DNA of 64,000 bases from Flavobacterium oreochromis. GTDB lineage: Bacteria > Bacteroidota > Bacteroidia > Flavobacteriales > Flavobacteriaceae. Below are positions 48,576 to 58,452 of the stretch, in pieces (position 1 is the first letter of the stretch; every line of letters starts with the position of its first letter). Both the position numbers and the translations under genes were made by a program. The notes beneath the pieces are model-generated. The model ran no database searches. It was not told the DNA's origin and saw only the letters and a list, made by a program, of their open reading frames with translations. The stretch lies in the NCBI RefSeq assembly GCF_019565455.1, contig NZ_CP067377.1:2486001-2550000 (forward strand), written 5' to 3'.

Positions 48576-48998
48576 ATGAAGTTATTATATAGTATTCTAT
48601 TGAGCTTTTTGCTTATTTCATGTTCTGAAAAAATAGAATTAAAAGATTTAGATAAATTAAATGGTTATTGGCAAATTGCAAAAGTAGAAGTAGTTGAAGG
48701 AGAAGACAAAGAGTATGCAATAAATGAAAATTATGATTATTTCAAGATCAAAAAACACCAAGGATTTCACAAAAAAGTACGTTGGCAACCTACAGGTAAA
48801 TTTTTGATTAACGATTTAGAAGAAGCTGTAAAAGCAATTCAGAAAGAAGGAAATATTTATTTAGAGTTTAGCTCAAATTTTGGAAAGCATACGGACAAAC
48901 TTATAAAGGTCACCGATAAAGAGATGGTTTTAGAAGTAGAAAATGGAAATAAAAATTATTATACAAAAGTGATGGAAGATGGCAAAGCGATTAAATAA
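48576..48998 (+). CDS. Lipocalin-like lipoprotein of unknown function
   Basis: A 140-residue lipoprotein (lipobox LLISC, Cys16) whose KLNGYWQIAKVEVVEGEDKEY segment and strand pattern resemble lipocalin-like or DUF4488-like domains. No catalytic motif is seen. The end overlaps the DUF721 gene by 20 bases, so both are coexpressed. Confidence 0.72.
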   Translation: MKLLYSILLSFLLISCSEKIELKDLDKLNGYWQIAKVEVVEGEDKEYAINENYDYFKIKKHQGFHKKVRWQPTGKFLINDLEEAVKAIQKEGNIYLEFSSNFGKHTDKLIKVTDKEMVLEVENGNKNYYTKVMEDGKAIK

Positions 48999-49275
48999 TA
49001 ATAGTCCAATAGGGGATATACTAAAACAAATTATTGAAACCAATAAATTAGAGAAAGGATTAAATCAAATTTCGGTTGTTGATGCTTGGAAAAATTTAAT
49101 GGGAAATGGAGTAAATCATTATACACAAGCAGTTATTTTAAAAGGTTCTGTTTTATATGTAGAATTAACTTCTTCCGTTTTACGAGAAGAATTAAGTTAT
49201 GGAAAAGATAAAATCATAAAAATGATAAATGAAGAGCTAGGAGAAGAACTAGTTAAGGATGTTGTCTTAAGATAA
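48979..49275 (+). CDS. DUF721 (DciA-like) protein
   Basis: A 98-residue protein with the DUF721 pattern VVDAWKNLMGNGVNHYTQ...LKGSVLYVELTSSVLREELSYGKDKII. The family includes DciA, the helicase-loading partner of DnaB in many bacteria; in Bacteroidota a direct role has not been proven by this sequence. Start ATG lies within the end of the upstream lipoprotein gene. Confidence 0.85.
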   Translation: MAKRLNNNSPIGDILKQIIETNKLEKGLNQISVVDAWKNLMGNGVNHYTQAVILKGSVLYVELTSSVLREELSYGKDKIIKMINEELGEELVKDVVLR

Positions 49276-49329
49276 TTTTCTAGATTTTAAGAAAAAAATG
49301 ATCAAATTGAATAGTTTAAAATAGACCAT

Positions 49330-50987
49330 ATGAATTTTGTAAGACTAAATGCTAAATTGTTATTACTAATAGTAATGCAGATGTTCGTTTTGAGTTGTAA
49401 TAAAGAAAATATTGCAACAAATGAATTAGATAAGGGAGAAAACACTCTTAGTAATAAGAGTATTTATGATGGTCCTAAGACCGAATTAGAGATTTCTAAG
49501 AAATATCTTTCTATTTTATCAAAAGAAATTAATAATCCTAATTGTCAAATTATTCAAGAGGATTATACAAAAACATTTGGAGATTTTTCTAGGTTAGGAA
49601 CAGGTGCTCATCTGATGTGGCCAGGAAATCTGATTCAAGGAAGTACTATCTTAACAGCAGAATTAGGAACAATTCCTGTAGGAACAAATGGAAGAAATCC
49701 TATTGAAGTAAAAGTAGATGCTTTTTCTTCAAATTCTTCTTCTCCATCAAGTCTAGTTGTAGAAGATCCAACAGCGGGAAAAGTTCAAGGAGCTTTAGAA
49801 AAAATAATAGAAGGATATTATACAGCAGGAACGAAATTTCCAGCAAATTATTCTATTGATATTCAAAGAACATTTAATAGTAAGCAATTACAATTAGCAT
49901 TAAATGTAGGTTATACAGGAGCAGATGGAATTGGTCTATCTGCAGGTTTTGGACTAAGTTTTAAAAAGAATAAAACATATTATGCTGTTACACTTAAACA
50001 AAAATTCTTTAATGTATCAGTTTATCCAAAACCAGGTTTACAAAGTGATTTTGGATGGATAAAAAAGAATATCCAAAGTCTGAATTAGATAATTATATTT
50101 CTGAAAATAATCCAGCAGCCTATATATCTACCGTAACATATGGTAGATTGTATGCCTTAGTTTATGAATCTGATGAAAATTCATTTGAATTAGAACAAGC
50201 TTTAAATTTTGCATATAAAAATCCTACCGCTAAAATTACTGCAGAACAAAAATTAAAATTTTCTAATATATTAGAAAACACAAGAGTGTACGTAAAACAA
50301 TTAGGTGGTAACGCAACAAGTGGTTTAGAATCATCTTTAGGTGCTTTTGCTGGAAATTTTGATTTGGTAAGAGGTTTTATTATAAAAGGAGCAGAAGTTT
50401 CAAAGGAAAATCCAGGCTATCCTATAGAATATACTGCTGTTAATATAGGTTCAAATCTTCCTGTTACAATAAAAGTTAATGCTCCTGTGAGTTATTCAGA
50501 ATGTAAAAATAGCTTATACACAACAAATACAATAGAGGAAGCAAGAAAAGCTGTTGAAAAATTAAAATCAGAATATGGAGTAGCTAATTGCGCTAAAATT
50601 ATAATTTTTAATAATACTGATAAAGAAATTATTCTGAAAAATTATACACCTTGGTACGAAAGTTATTTTTATAATACACCTCCTAGATCTATTCCAGCAA
50701 AAAAATGTGGTTATGTTTTAGCTGTTCATAAAACAGGAGCATCTACAGGAACCTTTAATCAAATTTCATATACATTAGATGATAAGACATTAAGTTTTGG
50801 AACCTATGCCCCTTGGAACCAATTAAGAACAAATAACGTTTTAGTAGATTTTACAGAAATTACAGAATCAAAACTATACAATAATAGTGTTAGACCTTCT
50901 ATTGAAAAATTACAAGATAATATAATAATTAGAGGAACTATTGATACAGGAGATGCTCCTTATGTAAACTTTGTTATTAATAATTGA
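49330..50987 (+). CDS. Cholesterol-dependent-cytolysin-like pore-forming lipoprotein, frame disrupted
   Basis: Reconstructed length about 552 residues with a lipobox (FVLSC, Cys23). The body matches thiol-activated cytolysins: AYISTVTYGRLYALVYES corresponds to the YISSVAYGR region, RVYVKQLGG and NPGYPIEYTAV to the beta-sheet/TMH region. The C-terminal domain has no ECTGLAWEWWR undecapeptide, so it belongs to the CDC-like (CDCL) group rather than to true cholesterol-binding toxins. One base is missing in T4 50049-50052 (SDFW-MDKKEYP). CDCLs of Bacteroidota can act in pairs after proteolysis and kill bacteria; no partner gene is seen here. Confidence 0.88.
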
Positions 50988-51044
50988 TTTATAGATTATA
51001 AGTAATTCCCCCTTTTTATCCTTAATAAATTAGGATAGTATGAT

Positions 51045-51076
51045 CTGCACAAAAGCTTTTTTGTGCAGTTTTTTTA
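51045..51076 (+). terminator. Terminator of the cytolysin-like gene
   Basis: CTGCACAAAA and TTTTGTGCAG form a stem followed by TTTTTTT, 58 bases after the stop codon. Confidence 0.88.
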
Positions 51077-51393
51077 TTATAATATTTGATCATTTAAGAA
51101 AAATGAATTTGTAGGTAAATTTTTATAAAAGGCGTATAAAAAAACTTATGGAAGAAAGTAGTGCCCAATTTTGGGTTTTAAATAGTTAAAATATATGAAA
51201 TTCCTCTTATAGAAGCTTAATTTATTTATGATATGTTTTTAAAATTTTCTTTTTCTGTGAGTCATTTGTGATTTTAGAATGTATAAAGCTTGTTTGTTTT
51301 TATTTTTAGATTGCTATATTTTTAAACAAAAAGTTTTTAATGTTTTGTAAAAACAACATTTGTTAAAATAAATACAAATTTGTTATAAAAACA

Positions 51394-51422
51394 TTGTTTT
51401 TTAATTCTAATTGTTATCTTTG
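51394..51422 (+). promoter_or_regulatory. Consensus Bacteroidota promoter without a following gene
   Basis: TTG at 51394-51396 and TATCTTTG at 51415-51422 are separated by 18 bases, an excellent match to TTG-N(17-23)-TAnnTTTG. The only ORF downstream is a 16-codon one starting at 51437. Confidence 0.65.
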
Positions 51423-51424
51423 TA

Positions 51425-51978
51425 AAAAAAAACGATATGAAGAAAATTAAATATTTGTTATTGAATTCAGTGAGCCCTACTGGTTGAGAGTAGCTGCGCA
51501 TTAGATAAAAATACTGAGTAAAAAGTATTTTACTAAGAGAAGAAAATCAAAATACCTAGATGAGATTTTAGGGATAAAGTTAATTAGCCATTATAATGAT
51601 ATGATTCATGTAATGATAGGGAAATCTTAAGTAGATTTTGTAAACCCTACGGCAAATTAGAACTTTCTAGAAGATCTTTCGATATTATAGAAAGAAGGTA
51701 AACTACTAATGAAAATATTTTAGAAAATTTTACCTAACTATAGTAAGTTAATTTTACAGTAATAGACAAATAGGCTTTATATGATAATAAGTAGAAAGCC
51801 TTAAAGTAAGGAAGATAGTGTTAGATGTTATTACCATATTAAAAGTTTCTTATGTGAAATTTTAGATTGGTAACTAATTTATTTAGATCATTTTTTATAG
51901 TTAATTGTTTTTTTTCTTATTCTGAATTGTTGTTTGGAATAATTAGGAGGGGGTTCAATTCGTTGAACCCCCTCTTTT
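51425..51978 (+). ncRNA. Candidate structured non-coding RNA (~540 nt)
   Basis: Between a consensus promoter and a strong terminator lies a stretch with stop codons in all frames. Several local helices are visible: AAAATACT/AGTATTTT (51507-51531), AAATCT/AGATTT (51622-51638), CTTTCTA/TAGAAAG (51663-51694), AAAATT..TAACT/AGTTA..ATTTT (51724-51755) and AGGCTTT/AAAGCCT (51772-51801). It does not match tmRNA, RNase P or SRP RNA features I can recall. A 16-codon ORF (MKKIKYLLLNSVSPTG) sits at the start. A degenerate gene is the main alternative. Confidence 0.4.
51946..51978 (+). terminator. Strong GC-rich intrinsic terminator
   Basis: GAGGGGGTTCAA and TTGAACCCCCTC form a 12-bp stem with a 5-base loop followed by TTTTATT. 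No protein gene precedes it for almost 1 kb, which supports a transcribed RNA upstream. Confidence 0.92.
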
Positions 51979-52059
51979 ATTCATTGCATATGATAAAAGC
52001 TTAATTTTTTTGAAAAATAATCAGACTAAAATACCATAATCTTGTATTAAAATAAAAAA

Positions 52060-52176
52060 GGGTATCCATATCCAGTCATCTTGTTATTTTTATGAAAGCG
52101 AAAAATAATATAATATTTATTATGAAATTCTTCTTTATTCGAGAAATAAACTTTATCTAGATTTTTACGGATACCC
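52060..52176. repeat. 117-bp inverted-repeat element downstream of typA
   Basis: GGGTATCC (52060-52067) and GGATACCC (52169-52176) are exact inverted ends, with the match extending through AAGGGTATCC-n-TA. The interior has no ORF. It may be a small non-autonomous element or a long-range hairpin terminating typA. Confidence 0.45.
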
Positions 52177-52188
52177 TCTTATGAGAAA

Positions 52189-53988
52189 TTAAGCTATTTT
52201 ATTACGCTTTCTATCATTTTCATTTAAAAAGATTTTACGTAAACGAAGTGATTTTGGAGTAACTTCTACATATTCATCTTTTTGTATGTATTCTAAAGCC
52301 TCTTCTAAAGTAAACTTGATGGCAGGAACAATTCTAGTTTTGTCATCAGCTCCAGCAGAACGGAAGTTAGTTAACTGTTTAGTTTTAGTAATATTGATTA
52401 CCATATCATCACCACGAGAGTTTTCACCTACTACTTGACCTTCGTATACATCTTCATTTGGATCAACAAAGAATTTACCTCTATCTTGTAATTTATTAAT
52501 AGAATAAGGAATAGCTTTACCATTTTCCATACAGATCAATGAACCACTGATACGTCCAGCAATTTCTCCTTTGTATGGTTGGTATTCTAAGAAACGGTGT
52601 GCCATAATCGCTTCACCAGCCGTAGCCGTTAATAATTGGTTACGTAAACCTATGATACCACGTGAAGGAATAATAAATTTGATAATCATACGCTCACCTC
52701 TTGGTTCCATACTTAACATTTCACCTTTACGTACCGTTACAAATTCTACTGCTTTACCAGATACGTTTTCAGGTAAGTCAATAGTTAATTCTTCTACCGG
52801 TTCGCATTTTACACCATCAATCTCTTTAATGATAACTTGTGGTTGGCCAATTTGTAGTTCATAACCTTCACGACGCATGGTTTCAATTAAAACTGATAAG
52901 TGTAATACACCACGACCAAATACCATAAATTTATCAGCAGAATCAGTTTCATTAACACGTAAAGCTAAGTTTTTCTCTAATTCTTTAGTTAAACGATCTT
53001 TAATATGGCGAGAAGTTACAAATTTACCTTCTTTGCCAAAGAAAGGAGAGTCATTAATGGTAAATAACATACTCATAGTAGGTTCATCAATAGCAATAGT
53101 TGCTAATGCTTCAGGGTTTTCGAAGTCAGCAACAGTATCGCCAATCTCAAAACCTTCTAAACCTACAATAGCACAAATATCACCCGCTACAACTTCTTGT
53201 ACTTTTTTACGTCCTAACCCTTCAAAAGTATGTAATTCTTTAATTTTAGACTTACTAATAGAACCATCACGTTTTACTAATGAAATGTTCATCCCTTCTG
53301 TTAAGACACCTCTTTGTAAACGACCGATAGCAATACGACCTGTAAATGAAGAGAAGTCTAAAGAAGTGATTAGCATTTGTGGAGTTCCTTCTGAAACCTT
53401 AGGAGCTGGTACATTATTAAGTACCATATCTAATAATGGTTCAATAGAAGAAGTTTGTACTTTCCAGTCTTCACTCATCCAATTGTTTTTTGCTGAACCA
53501 TATACACAAGGGAAATCTAACTGTTCCTCGGTAGCACCTAATTCAAACATTAAATCAAATACTTTTTCGTGTACTTCTTCAGGAGTACAGTTTTCTTTAT
53601 CTACTTTGTTTATAACCACACATGGTTTTAAACCTAAATCAATTGCTTTTTGTAATACGAAACGTGTTTGTGGCATTGGTCCTTCAAACGCATCTACTAA
53701 TAAGCAAACTCCGTCAGCCATGTTTAATACGCGTTCTACTTCTCCACCAAAATCCGCGTGACCAGGAGTGTCTATAATATTAATTTTAGTTCCTTTGTAA
53801 GTGACAGATACGTTTTTAGAAGTAATTGTGATACCACGTTCGCGCTCTAAATCATTGTTGTCAAGAATTAAATCTCCTGTGTTTTCATTTTCTCTGAATA
53901 ATTGACAGTGATACATAATTTTGTCAACCAAAGTAGTTTTACCGTGGTCAACGTGCGCTATAATGGCAATATTTCTAATTGATTCCAT
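52189..53988 (-). CDS. typA: Ribosome-associated translational GTPase TypA (BipA)
   Basis: A complete 599-residue GTPase: AHVDHGKTTLVDKI (G1, about 11-24), RERGITI (G2), DTPGHADFGGEVER (G3), NKVDKEN (G4), then the EF-G-like domains III and V and the TypA-specific C-terminal domain. It binds ribosomes and supports 50S assembly and growth at low temperature or under stress. The frame is intact over 1.8 kb. Confidence 0.97.
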   Translation of the reverse strand: MESIRNIAIIAHVDHGKTTLVDKIMYHCQLFRENENTGDLILDNNDLERERGITITSKNVSVTYKGTKINIIDTPGHADFGGEVERVLNMADGVCLLVDAFEGPMPQTRFVLQKAIDLGLKPCVVINKVDKENCTPEEVHEKVFDLMFELGATEEQLDFPCVYGSAKNNWMSEDWKVQTSSIEPLLDMVLNNVPAPKVSEGTPQMLITSLDFSSFTGRIAIGRLQRGVLTEGMNISLVKRDGSISKSKIKELHTFEGLGRKKVQEVVAGDICAIVGLEGFEIGDTVADFENPEALATIAIDEPTMSMLFTINDSPFFGKEGKFVTSRHIKDRLTKELEKNLALRVNETDSADKFMVFGRGVLHLSVLIETMRREGYELQIGQPQVIIKEIDGVKCEPVEELTIDLPENVSGKAVEFVTVRKGEMLSMEPRGERMIIKFIIPSRGIIGLRNQLLTATAGEAIMAHRFLEYQPYKGEIAGRISGSLICMENGKAIPYSINKLQDRGKFFVDPNEDVYEGQVVGENSRGDDMVINITKTKQLTNFRSAGADDKTRIVPAIKFTLEEALEYIQKDEYVEVTPKSLRLRKIFLNENDRKRNKIA

Positions 53989-53999
53989 GTGTGTGATTT

Positions 54000-54763
54000 T
54001 TGAAGGTGCAAAATTACAATTATTTTTTTCTAATTCAATCGATAAGTGTTGATTAGTTTAAAAAGATTTGCTTTATTTATAGAAATAATGATAATGTGCT
54101 AGCTAAAACTATTGAATAAGTTATGGAAATATTAGATTTAATTCTAAAAGATGCTAAGGAGGAAAATAATTCGTAGGGGGATTTTGAAGTTCTTCATCGT
54201 TAGCTTCTAATTAAGATTTTGAGAGTTGTATGAGTGGTTGATTTTGAGGGGTATAAAAATAAAAAAAATCTGTATTTGTTTTTTGAAACTTAATTTTTGT
54301 TTTTCTCCCCAATTATTTAGTTGCTTTCAGATAAGTGAAGAGATCCTTTTGAATTTATTAAGGTATATTCAGTTCTTGGAGGAATTTCTGGCTAGATTAT
54401 CCTTGTGACAAGTTCGTTTGTTTTCAGTTTTACAATACTTAGTTTTTGGTAACGATTGTTTAATTTAGTAGCTACTTGTAAGGTAACTATGTCATTTTGT
54501 AAAGATGTTATGTTTAGTTAAATCTGTCAGATTTTAAAATTATCTTTTAAAAAATATTAAATTATTTGTTGGTGAAATGGTACGTTTTTTTTGGGCTACT
54601 GCTTGGTAAAAATGGCTTGTAATAATTTTAGGTTCAGTTATAGTGGTTGTTATTTGTTAAAAGTAAGATTTGGGTCTTACGTTTTCTGTTTTAAAAAGTT
54701 TTTTGTTTATAATAAAATGTTAGTTTGGGAAAGAATGTTGTCAAGAAATAAAATTATAGGTAT
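54000..54763. other. Intergenic region without a supported gene
   Basis: About 760 bases between typA and the rpsT terminator. Short ORFs on the plus strand (60 and 71 codons) have no start signals or family likeness, and a 17-codon frame at 54123 (MEILDLILKDAKEENNS) may be a relic of a lost gene. I see no RNA structure or repeat here. Confidence 0.5.
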
Positions 54764-54790
54764 AAAAAATCCCGAATTACTCGGGATTTA
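54764..54790 (-). terminator. rpsT terminator
   Basis: AAATCCCGA and TCGGGATTT form a stem with TTTTTTA on the minus-strand 3' side, 24 bases beyond the rpsT stop codon. Confidence 0.88.
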
Positions 54791-54813
54791 CTTTTTGAAC
54801 ACTTAATTATAAA

Positions 54814-55065
54814 TTATAAAGCAGCTACGTGTCTTGTTAATTTTGACTTTAAGTTAGAAGCTTTATTATCGTGTATGATGTTTTTCTTAGCTAATTTGTC
54901 AATCATTGAAATAACGCTTGGTAATTTAGCAGTTGCCTCTGCTTTGTCTGTAGCTAAACGGATAGCTTTGATTGCGTTACGAGTAGTTTTGTGTTGGTAT
55001 CTATTTAATACTCTTTTCTTTTCGTTACTTCTGATTCTTTTTAATGCTGACTTGTGATTTGCCAT
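54814..55065 (-). CDS. rpsT: 30S ribosomal protein S20
   Basis: An 83-residue, very basic protein beginning ANHKSALKRIRSNEKKRVLN and ending in NLKSKLTRHVAAL, the standard S20 ends. It binds 16S rRNA helices 9 and 44 during 30S assembly. It stands alone between a tRNA-Glu cluster and its terminator. Confidence 0.97.
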   Translation of the reverse strand: MANHKSALKRIRSNEKKRVLNRYQHKTTRNAIKAIRLATDKAEATAKLPSVISMIDKLAKKNIIHDNKASNLKSKLTRHVAAL

Positions 55066-55223
55066 TTTTTTTAATTTTAATTGTAATAATAATTTATAAA
55101 CTACTAGTTAAAAAAGAAAAACCTCCCACAATTACCTTATGGTAATCACTTTGGTTTTAACTAATAAAATAAGGCTTGAGACACTAAGCGATTATTTTAT
55201 AAAACTTATTTACAACTAATTTG

Positions 55224-55295
55224 TAGCCCGTAGGGGAATCGAACCCCTCTTGCAAGAATGAAAATCTTGAGTCCTAACCGATAGACGAACGGGCC
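55224..55295 (-). tRNA. tRNA-Glu (anticodon TTC), copy 3 in transcription order
   Basis: On the minus strand GGCCCGT pairs with ACGGGCT (closing G-U), the anticodon stem-loop is CAAGA-TTTTCAT-TCTTG with anticodon TTC, and GGGGTTCGATTCCCC is the T-arm. CCA is not encoded. Confidence 0.94.
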
Positions 55296-55321
55296 AAGAA
55301 GCCTTATAAATTTTAAAGTTG

Positions 55322-55393
55322 TAGCCCGTAGGGGAATCGAACCCCTCTTGCAAGAATGAAAATCTTGAGTCCTAACCGATAGACGAACGGGCC
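55322..55393 (-). tRNA. tRNA-Glu (anticodon TTC), copy 2
   Basis: Same 72-base sequence as the neighbours at 55224 and 55429, same TTC anticodon, separated from them by 26 and 35 bases. Confidence 0.94.
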
Positions 55394-55428
55394 ATAAGGC
55401 TTTTGTTTTTTTCAGTATTTCAATTTTG

Positions 55429-55500
55429 TAGCCCGTAGGGGAATCGAACCCCTCTTGCAAGAATGAAAATCTTGAGTCCTAACCGATAGACGAACGGGCC
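55429..55500 (-). tRNA. tRNA-Glu (anticodon TTC), copy 1
   Basis: First of three identical tRNA-Glu genes on the minus strand, downstream of proS. The AGGCTTAT... spacers between copies contain short matching hairpins likely used in processing. Confidence 0.94.
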
Positions 55501-55618
55501 TTTTTGTACTTTGATTGCTTTTGTTGAGCGATCATTTCCGTATTGCGAGTGCAAAGATACACATGTTTTTTGTTTCTGCAATAGCACTCGCAATTTTTTT
55601 TAATTTTTTTATCTTTTT

Positions 55619-57097
55619 TTAGTAAGCCTTTGCAAATAAGACTCTTCCGTTTGAAGGATTTCCTGAAAAAATACAATTTCCATTTTCATCTTTTCGATTT
55701 AATGGGATACAACGGATTGTTGCTTTGGTTAATTCTTTAATTTTTTCTTCAGTTTCTCCTGTGCCATCCCAGTGAGCTGATACAAAACCTCCTTTATTTT
55801 CTAGTACATCTTTAAATTCTTCAAAGCTATTTACTTCTGTAATATGAGTATTTCTAAAATTTAATGCTTTTGTAAACATTTCAGTTTGGATTTTTTCCAT
55901 TAAATCTTGTATAAACTCTACAGTAGCATCTTTAGCTATGACTTGTTTTGATAATGTATCACGACGTGCTATTTCAAACGTCCCGTTTTCTAAATCTTTA
56001 GGGCCTATGGCTACACGAACTGGTACTCCTTTTAATTCCCATTCAGCAAATTTGAATCCAGGTTTTTGTGTTGTTCTATTGTCAAATTTAACCGAAAGGC
56101 CAAGTTTGCGTAAAGATTTAGTTAATTCATCTGCTACAATAGATATTTTTTCTAGTTCTTCATCTGATTTGAAGATAGGAACAATTACTACTTGTATAGG
56201 TGCTAGGTTAGGAGGTAGTACTAACCCATTATCATCAGAGTGAGTCATAATTAACGCTCCCATTAGACGAGTAGACACCCCCCAAGAAGTTCCCCATACA
56301 TATTCTTGTTTCCCTTCTGCGCTTGTAAATTTTACATCAAAAGCGTTAGCGAAGTTTTGACCTAAGAAATGTGAAGTCCCCGCCTGTAATGCTTTGCCAT
56401 CTTGCATTAAAGCTTCAATACAAAACGTTTCTTCCGCTCCTGCAAAACGTTCGTTAGCCGTTTTTACTCCTTTTACTACTGGTATTGCCATGAAGTTTTC
56501 AACGAAATCAGCATATACATTCATCATTTGTACTGTTTCGTCTAATGCTTCTTGTTTTGTAGCATGTGCAGTATGTCCTTCTTGCCATAAGAATTCAGCT
56601 GTGCGTAAAAATAAACGTGTACGCATTTCCCAACGAACTACATTAGCCCATTGATTAATTAATAAAGGAAGATCTCTATAAGATTGAATCCAGTTTTTGT
56701 AAGTGCTCCAAATAATAGCTTCAGATGTAGGACGTACAATTAATTCTTCTTCTAATTTAGCATTAGGGTCTACCATTAGTTTTCCTGGTCGTTCCTCATC
56801 ATTTTTTAAGCGGTAGTGTGTAACTACAGCGCACTCTTTAGCAAAACCTTCAGCATTTTTTTCTTCTGCTTCAAACATGCTTTTAGGGACAAATAGTGGA
56901 AAATAAGCATTACTATGTCCGGTTTCTTTAAACATTTTGTCTAATTGTGCTTGCATTTTTTCCCAGATGGCATAGCCATAAGGCTTGATTACCATACATC
57001 CGCGAACTGCTGAATTTTCAGCTAAATCTGCTTTTACTACTAGCTCATTATACCATTTAGAATAATCGTCTGCGCGTTTTGTTAAGTTCTTGCTCAT
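55619..57097 (-). CDS. proS: Prolyl-tRNA synthetase
   Basis: A 492-residue class II synthetase of the short (archaeal/eukaryal-like, type without editing insertion) form used by Bacteroidota. Start ATG at 57097 ([18 protein letters not shown]) is chosen; an upstream ATG would add 39 unrelated residues. Motif 2 and 3 segments appear as [27 protein letters not shown] and [16 protein letters not shown]. It charges tRNA-Pro. Complete frame. Confidence 0.95.
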   Translation of the reverse strand: MSKNLTKRADDYSKWYNELVVKADLAENSAVRGCMVIKPYGYAIWEKMQAQLDKMFKETGHSNAYFPLFVPKSMFEAEEKNAEGFAKECAVVTHYRLKNDEERPGKLMVDPNAKLEEELIVRPTSEAIIWSTYKNWIQSYRDLPLLINQWANVVRWEMRTRLFLRTAEFLWQEGHTAHATKQEALDETVQMMNVYADFVENFMAIPVVKGVKTANERFAGAEETFCIEALMQDGKALQAGTSHFLGQNFANAFDVKFTSAEGKQEYVWGTSWGVSTRLMGALIMTHSDDNGLVLPPNLAPIQVVIVPIFKSDEELEKISIVADELTKSLRKLGLSVKFDNRTTQKPGFKFAEWELKGVPVRVAIGPKDLENGTFEIARRDTLSKQVIAKDATVEFIQDLMEKIQTEMFTKALNFRNTHITEVNSFEEFKDVLENKGGFVSAHWDGTGETEEKIKELTKATIRCIPLNRKDENGNCIFSGNPSNGRVLFAKAY

Positions 57098-57196
57098 TAT
57101 CAGTATTTTGGCACAAAAATTGTGATTTGTTAAAGTTGAAATAATTTGTGCAAAACTAGTTATTTTTGTATTGTCCAACAATAAAAAACTTGAGAA

Positions 57197-58387
57197 ATGA
57201 AAACAATCTGCCAATATTTAGGAAGTACTCTTACTAAAATAGTATTAGTTACTATAGGGATTCTTGTCCAAGCTTGTAGTTCCTATCAAAATGTATCTTA
57301 TTATGATAATGATGGAATTTATGGTTCAACCCCTCGTGAAGTAGGAACAAATCAGATAAATAAGATGCAAAATTATAACGGTGAGCGTTATAAGGAATAT
57401 TTTAGTTCCAGAACTACTGATTTTCAAAATCAAAACAAGGAAACATTTACTGATATTGCAAGTTATAGCTCAACTGTAGATACCAGTAAAACAGTAACTA
57501 AACAGAGTTTTGCAGGTTGGGGAAATAATGATAAGAAGGTAACAGTAAATGTCTATAATAATTCATGGAGTAATTGGGGATGGAATTACGGAACTTGGAG
57601 GAATCATTGGGGATATAGACCTTACTATTCTGGGATTACTTATTGGAATGATTGGTACTATAGTCCTAATTGGGGCTATACTTATTATGGTCCTAGTTGG
57701 GGATCTGGTTGGTATAATCCATACTATTATGGTGGATTTTATAATAATGGTTATTATGGTTGGAATAGTTCTTATTATTATGGAATGAATTATACTTATA
57801 GTGTGGGAAGAAGATCTGAAATGTATAATTATATGAATTCATACTCTAATTTTAGAACAACAGACTATAACGGAATGTCTCATAGGAATTATAGTACAAA
57901 CTCAATTTATTCTAATTTGAGAAGAGGGGATGATAGTCAGAATTTTATAAATAATACTTCCCCTAGGAATTATGAAACATCTAAAACTTATACACCAAGG
58001 ACTTATGAGTCACCAAGAAGTTATGAGTCACCAAGAAGTTATGAGTCGCCAAGAAGTTATGAGTCACCAAGAAGTTATGAGTCGCCAAGAAGTTATGAGT
58101 CGCCAAGAAGTTATGAGTCACCAAGAAGTTATGAGTCACCAAGAAGTTATGAGTCACCAAGAAGTTATGAGTCACCAAGAAGTTATGAGTCACCAAGAAG
58201 TTATGAGTCGCCAAGAAGTTATGAGTCGCCAAGAAGTTATGAGTCGCCAAGAAGTTATGAGTCGCCAAGAAGTTATGAGTCGCCAAGAAGTTATGAGTCA
58301 CCAAGAAGTTATGAGCCTTCTCCTAGGTCATATGGTGGTGGAATAGGTTCTGGAGTTCAATTTCGTAATGGAGGAGGGCGTAGATAG
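57197..58387 (+). CDS. Lipoprotein with aromatic-rich core and 17 YESPRS repeats
   Basis: A 396-residue lipoprotein (lipobox LVQAC, Cys27). Residues ~100-200 are extremely rich in Trp, Tyr, Gly and Asn. Residues 270-371 are 17 exact copies of YESPRS, ending in [11 protein letters not shown]. At DNA level only the Ser codon varies (TCA or TCG), so the repeats either arose recently or are held at the protein level. The repeat is polar and proline-containing, suiting an extended surface-exposed stalk or phospho-/glyco-acceptor. I do not recognise the family. It diverges from proS with a 100-base promoter region. Confidence 0.8.
   Translation: MKTICQYLGSTLTKIVLVTIGILVQACSSYQNVSYYDNDGIYGSTPREVGTNQINKMQNYNGERYKEYFSSRTTDFQNQNKETFTDIASYSSTVDTSKTVTKQSFAGWGNNDKKVTVNVYNNSWSNWGWNYGTWRNHWGYRPYYSGITYWNDWYYSPNWGYTYYGPSWGSGWYNPYYYGGFYNNGYYGWNSSYYYGMNYTYSVGRRSEMYNYMNSYSNFRTTDYNGMSHRNYSTNSIYSNLRRGDDSQNFINNTSPRNYETSKTYTPRTYESPRSYESPRSYESPRSYESPRSYESPRSYESPRSYESPRSYESPRSYESPRSYESPRSYESPRSYESPRSYESPRSYESPRSYESPRSYESPRSYESPRSYEPSPRSYGGGIGSGVQFRNGGGRR
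58004..58309 (+). repeat. 17-unit, 18-bp coding tandem repeat
   Basis: Unit TATGAGTCrCCAAGAAGT (r = A or G) repeated 17 times without indels, encoding YESPRS. Units with TCG are numbers 3, 5, 6 and 12-16. Such an array is a likely site of copy-number change between strains. Confidence 0.95.
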
Positions 58388-58452
58388 CTAAAATTAAAAT
58401 ACTTAAGTTTTAGGATAGATACGTTTATATTAAGATCTTATTAGATAAAAAA

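Noticed and set aside
51470..51940. Group II intron starting at GTGAGCC
   Set aside because: No domain V-like hairpin, no reverse transcriptase and no matching 3' end are visible.
52571..53761. Long plus-strand frames (97 and 294 codons) opposite typA
   Set aside because: They are antisense shadows of the intact typA coding frame.
54226..54806. Two short plus-strand ORFs between typA and rpsT
   Set aside because: Composition is that of random A/T-rich sequence with many Cys/Phe/Leu codons; no upstream signals or family likeness.
55206..55460. An 84-codon frame on the minus strand across three repeats, and the repeats themselves as a CRISPR array
   Set aside because: The repeats are three complete tRNA-Glu genes with clover-leaf pairing; spacing and sequence do not fit CRISPR.
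57972..58346. Overlapping long frames on both strands through the YESPRS region (MSHQEV and ATHNFL-type repeats)
   Set aside because: They are frame shadows of the 18-bp tandem repeat and have no start signals or sequence outside the repeat.
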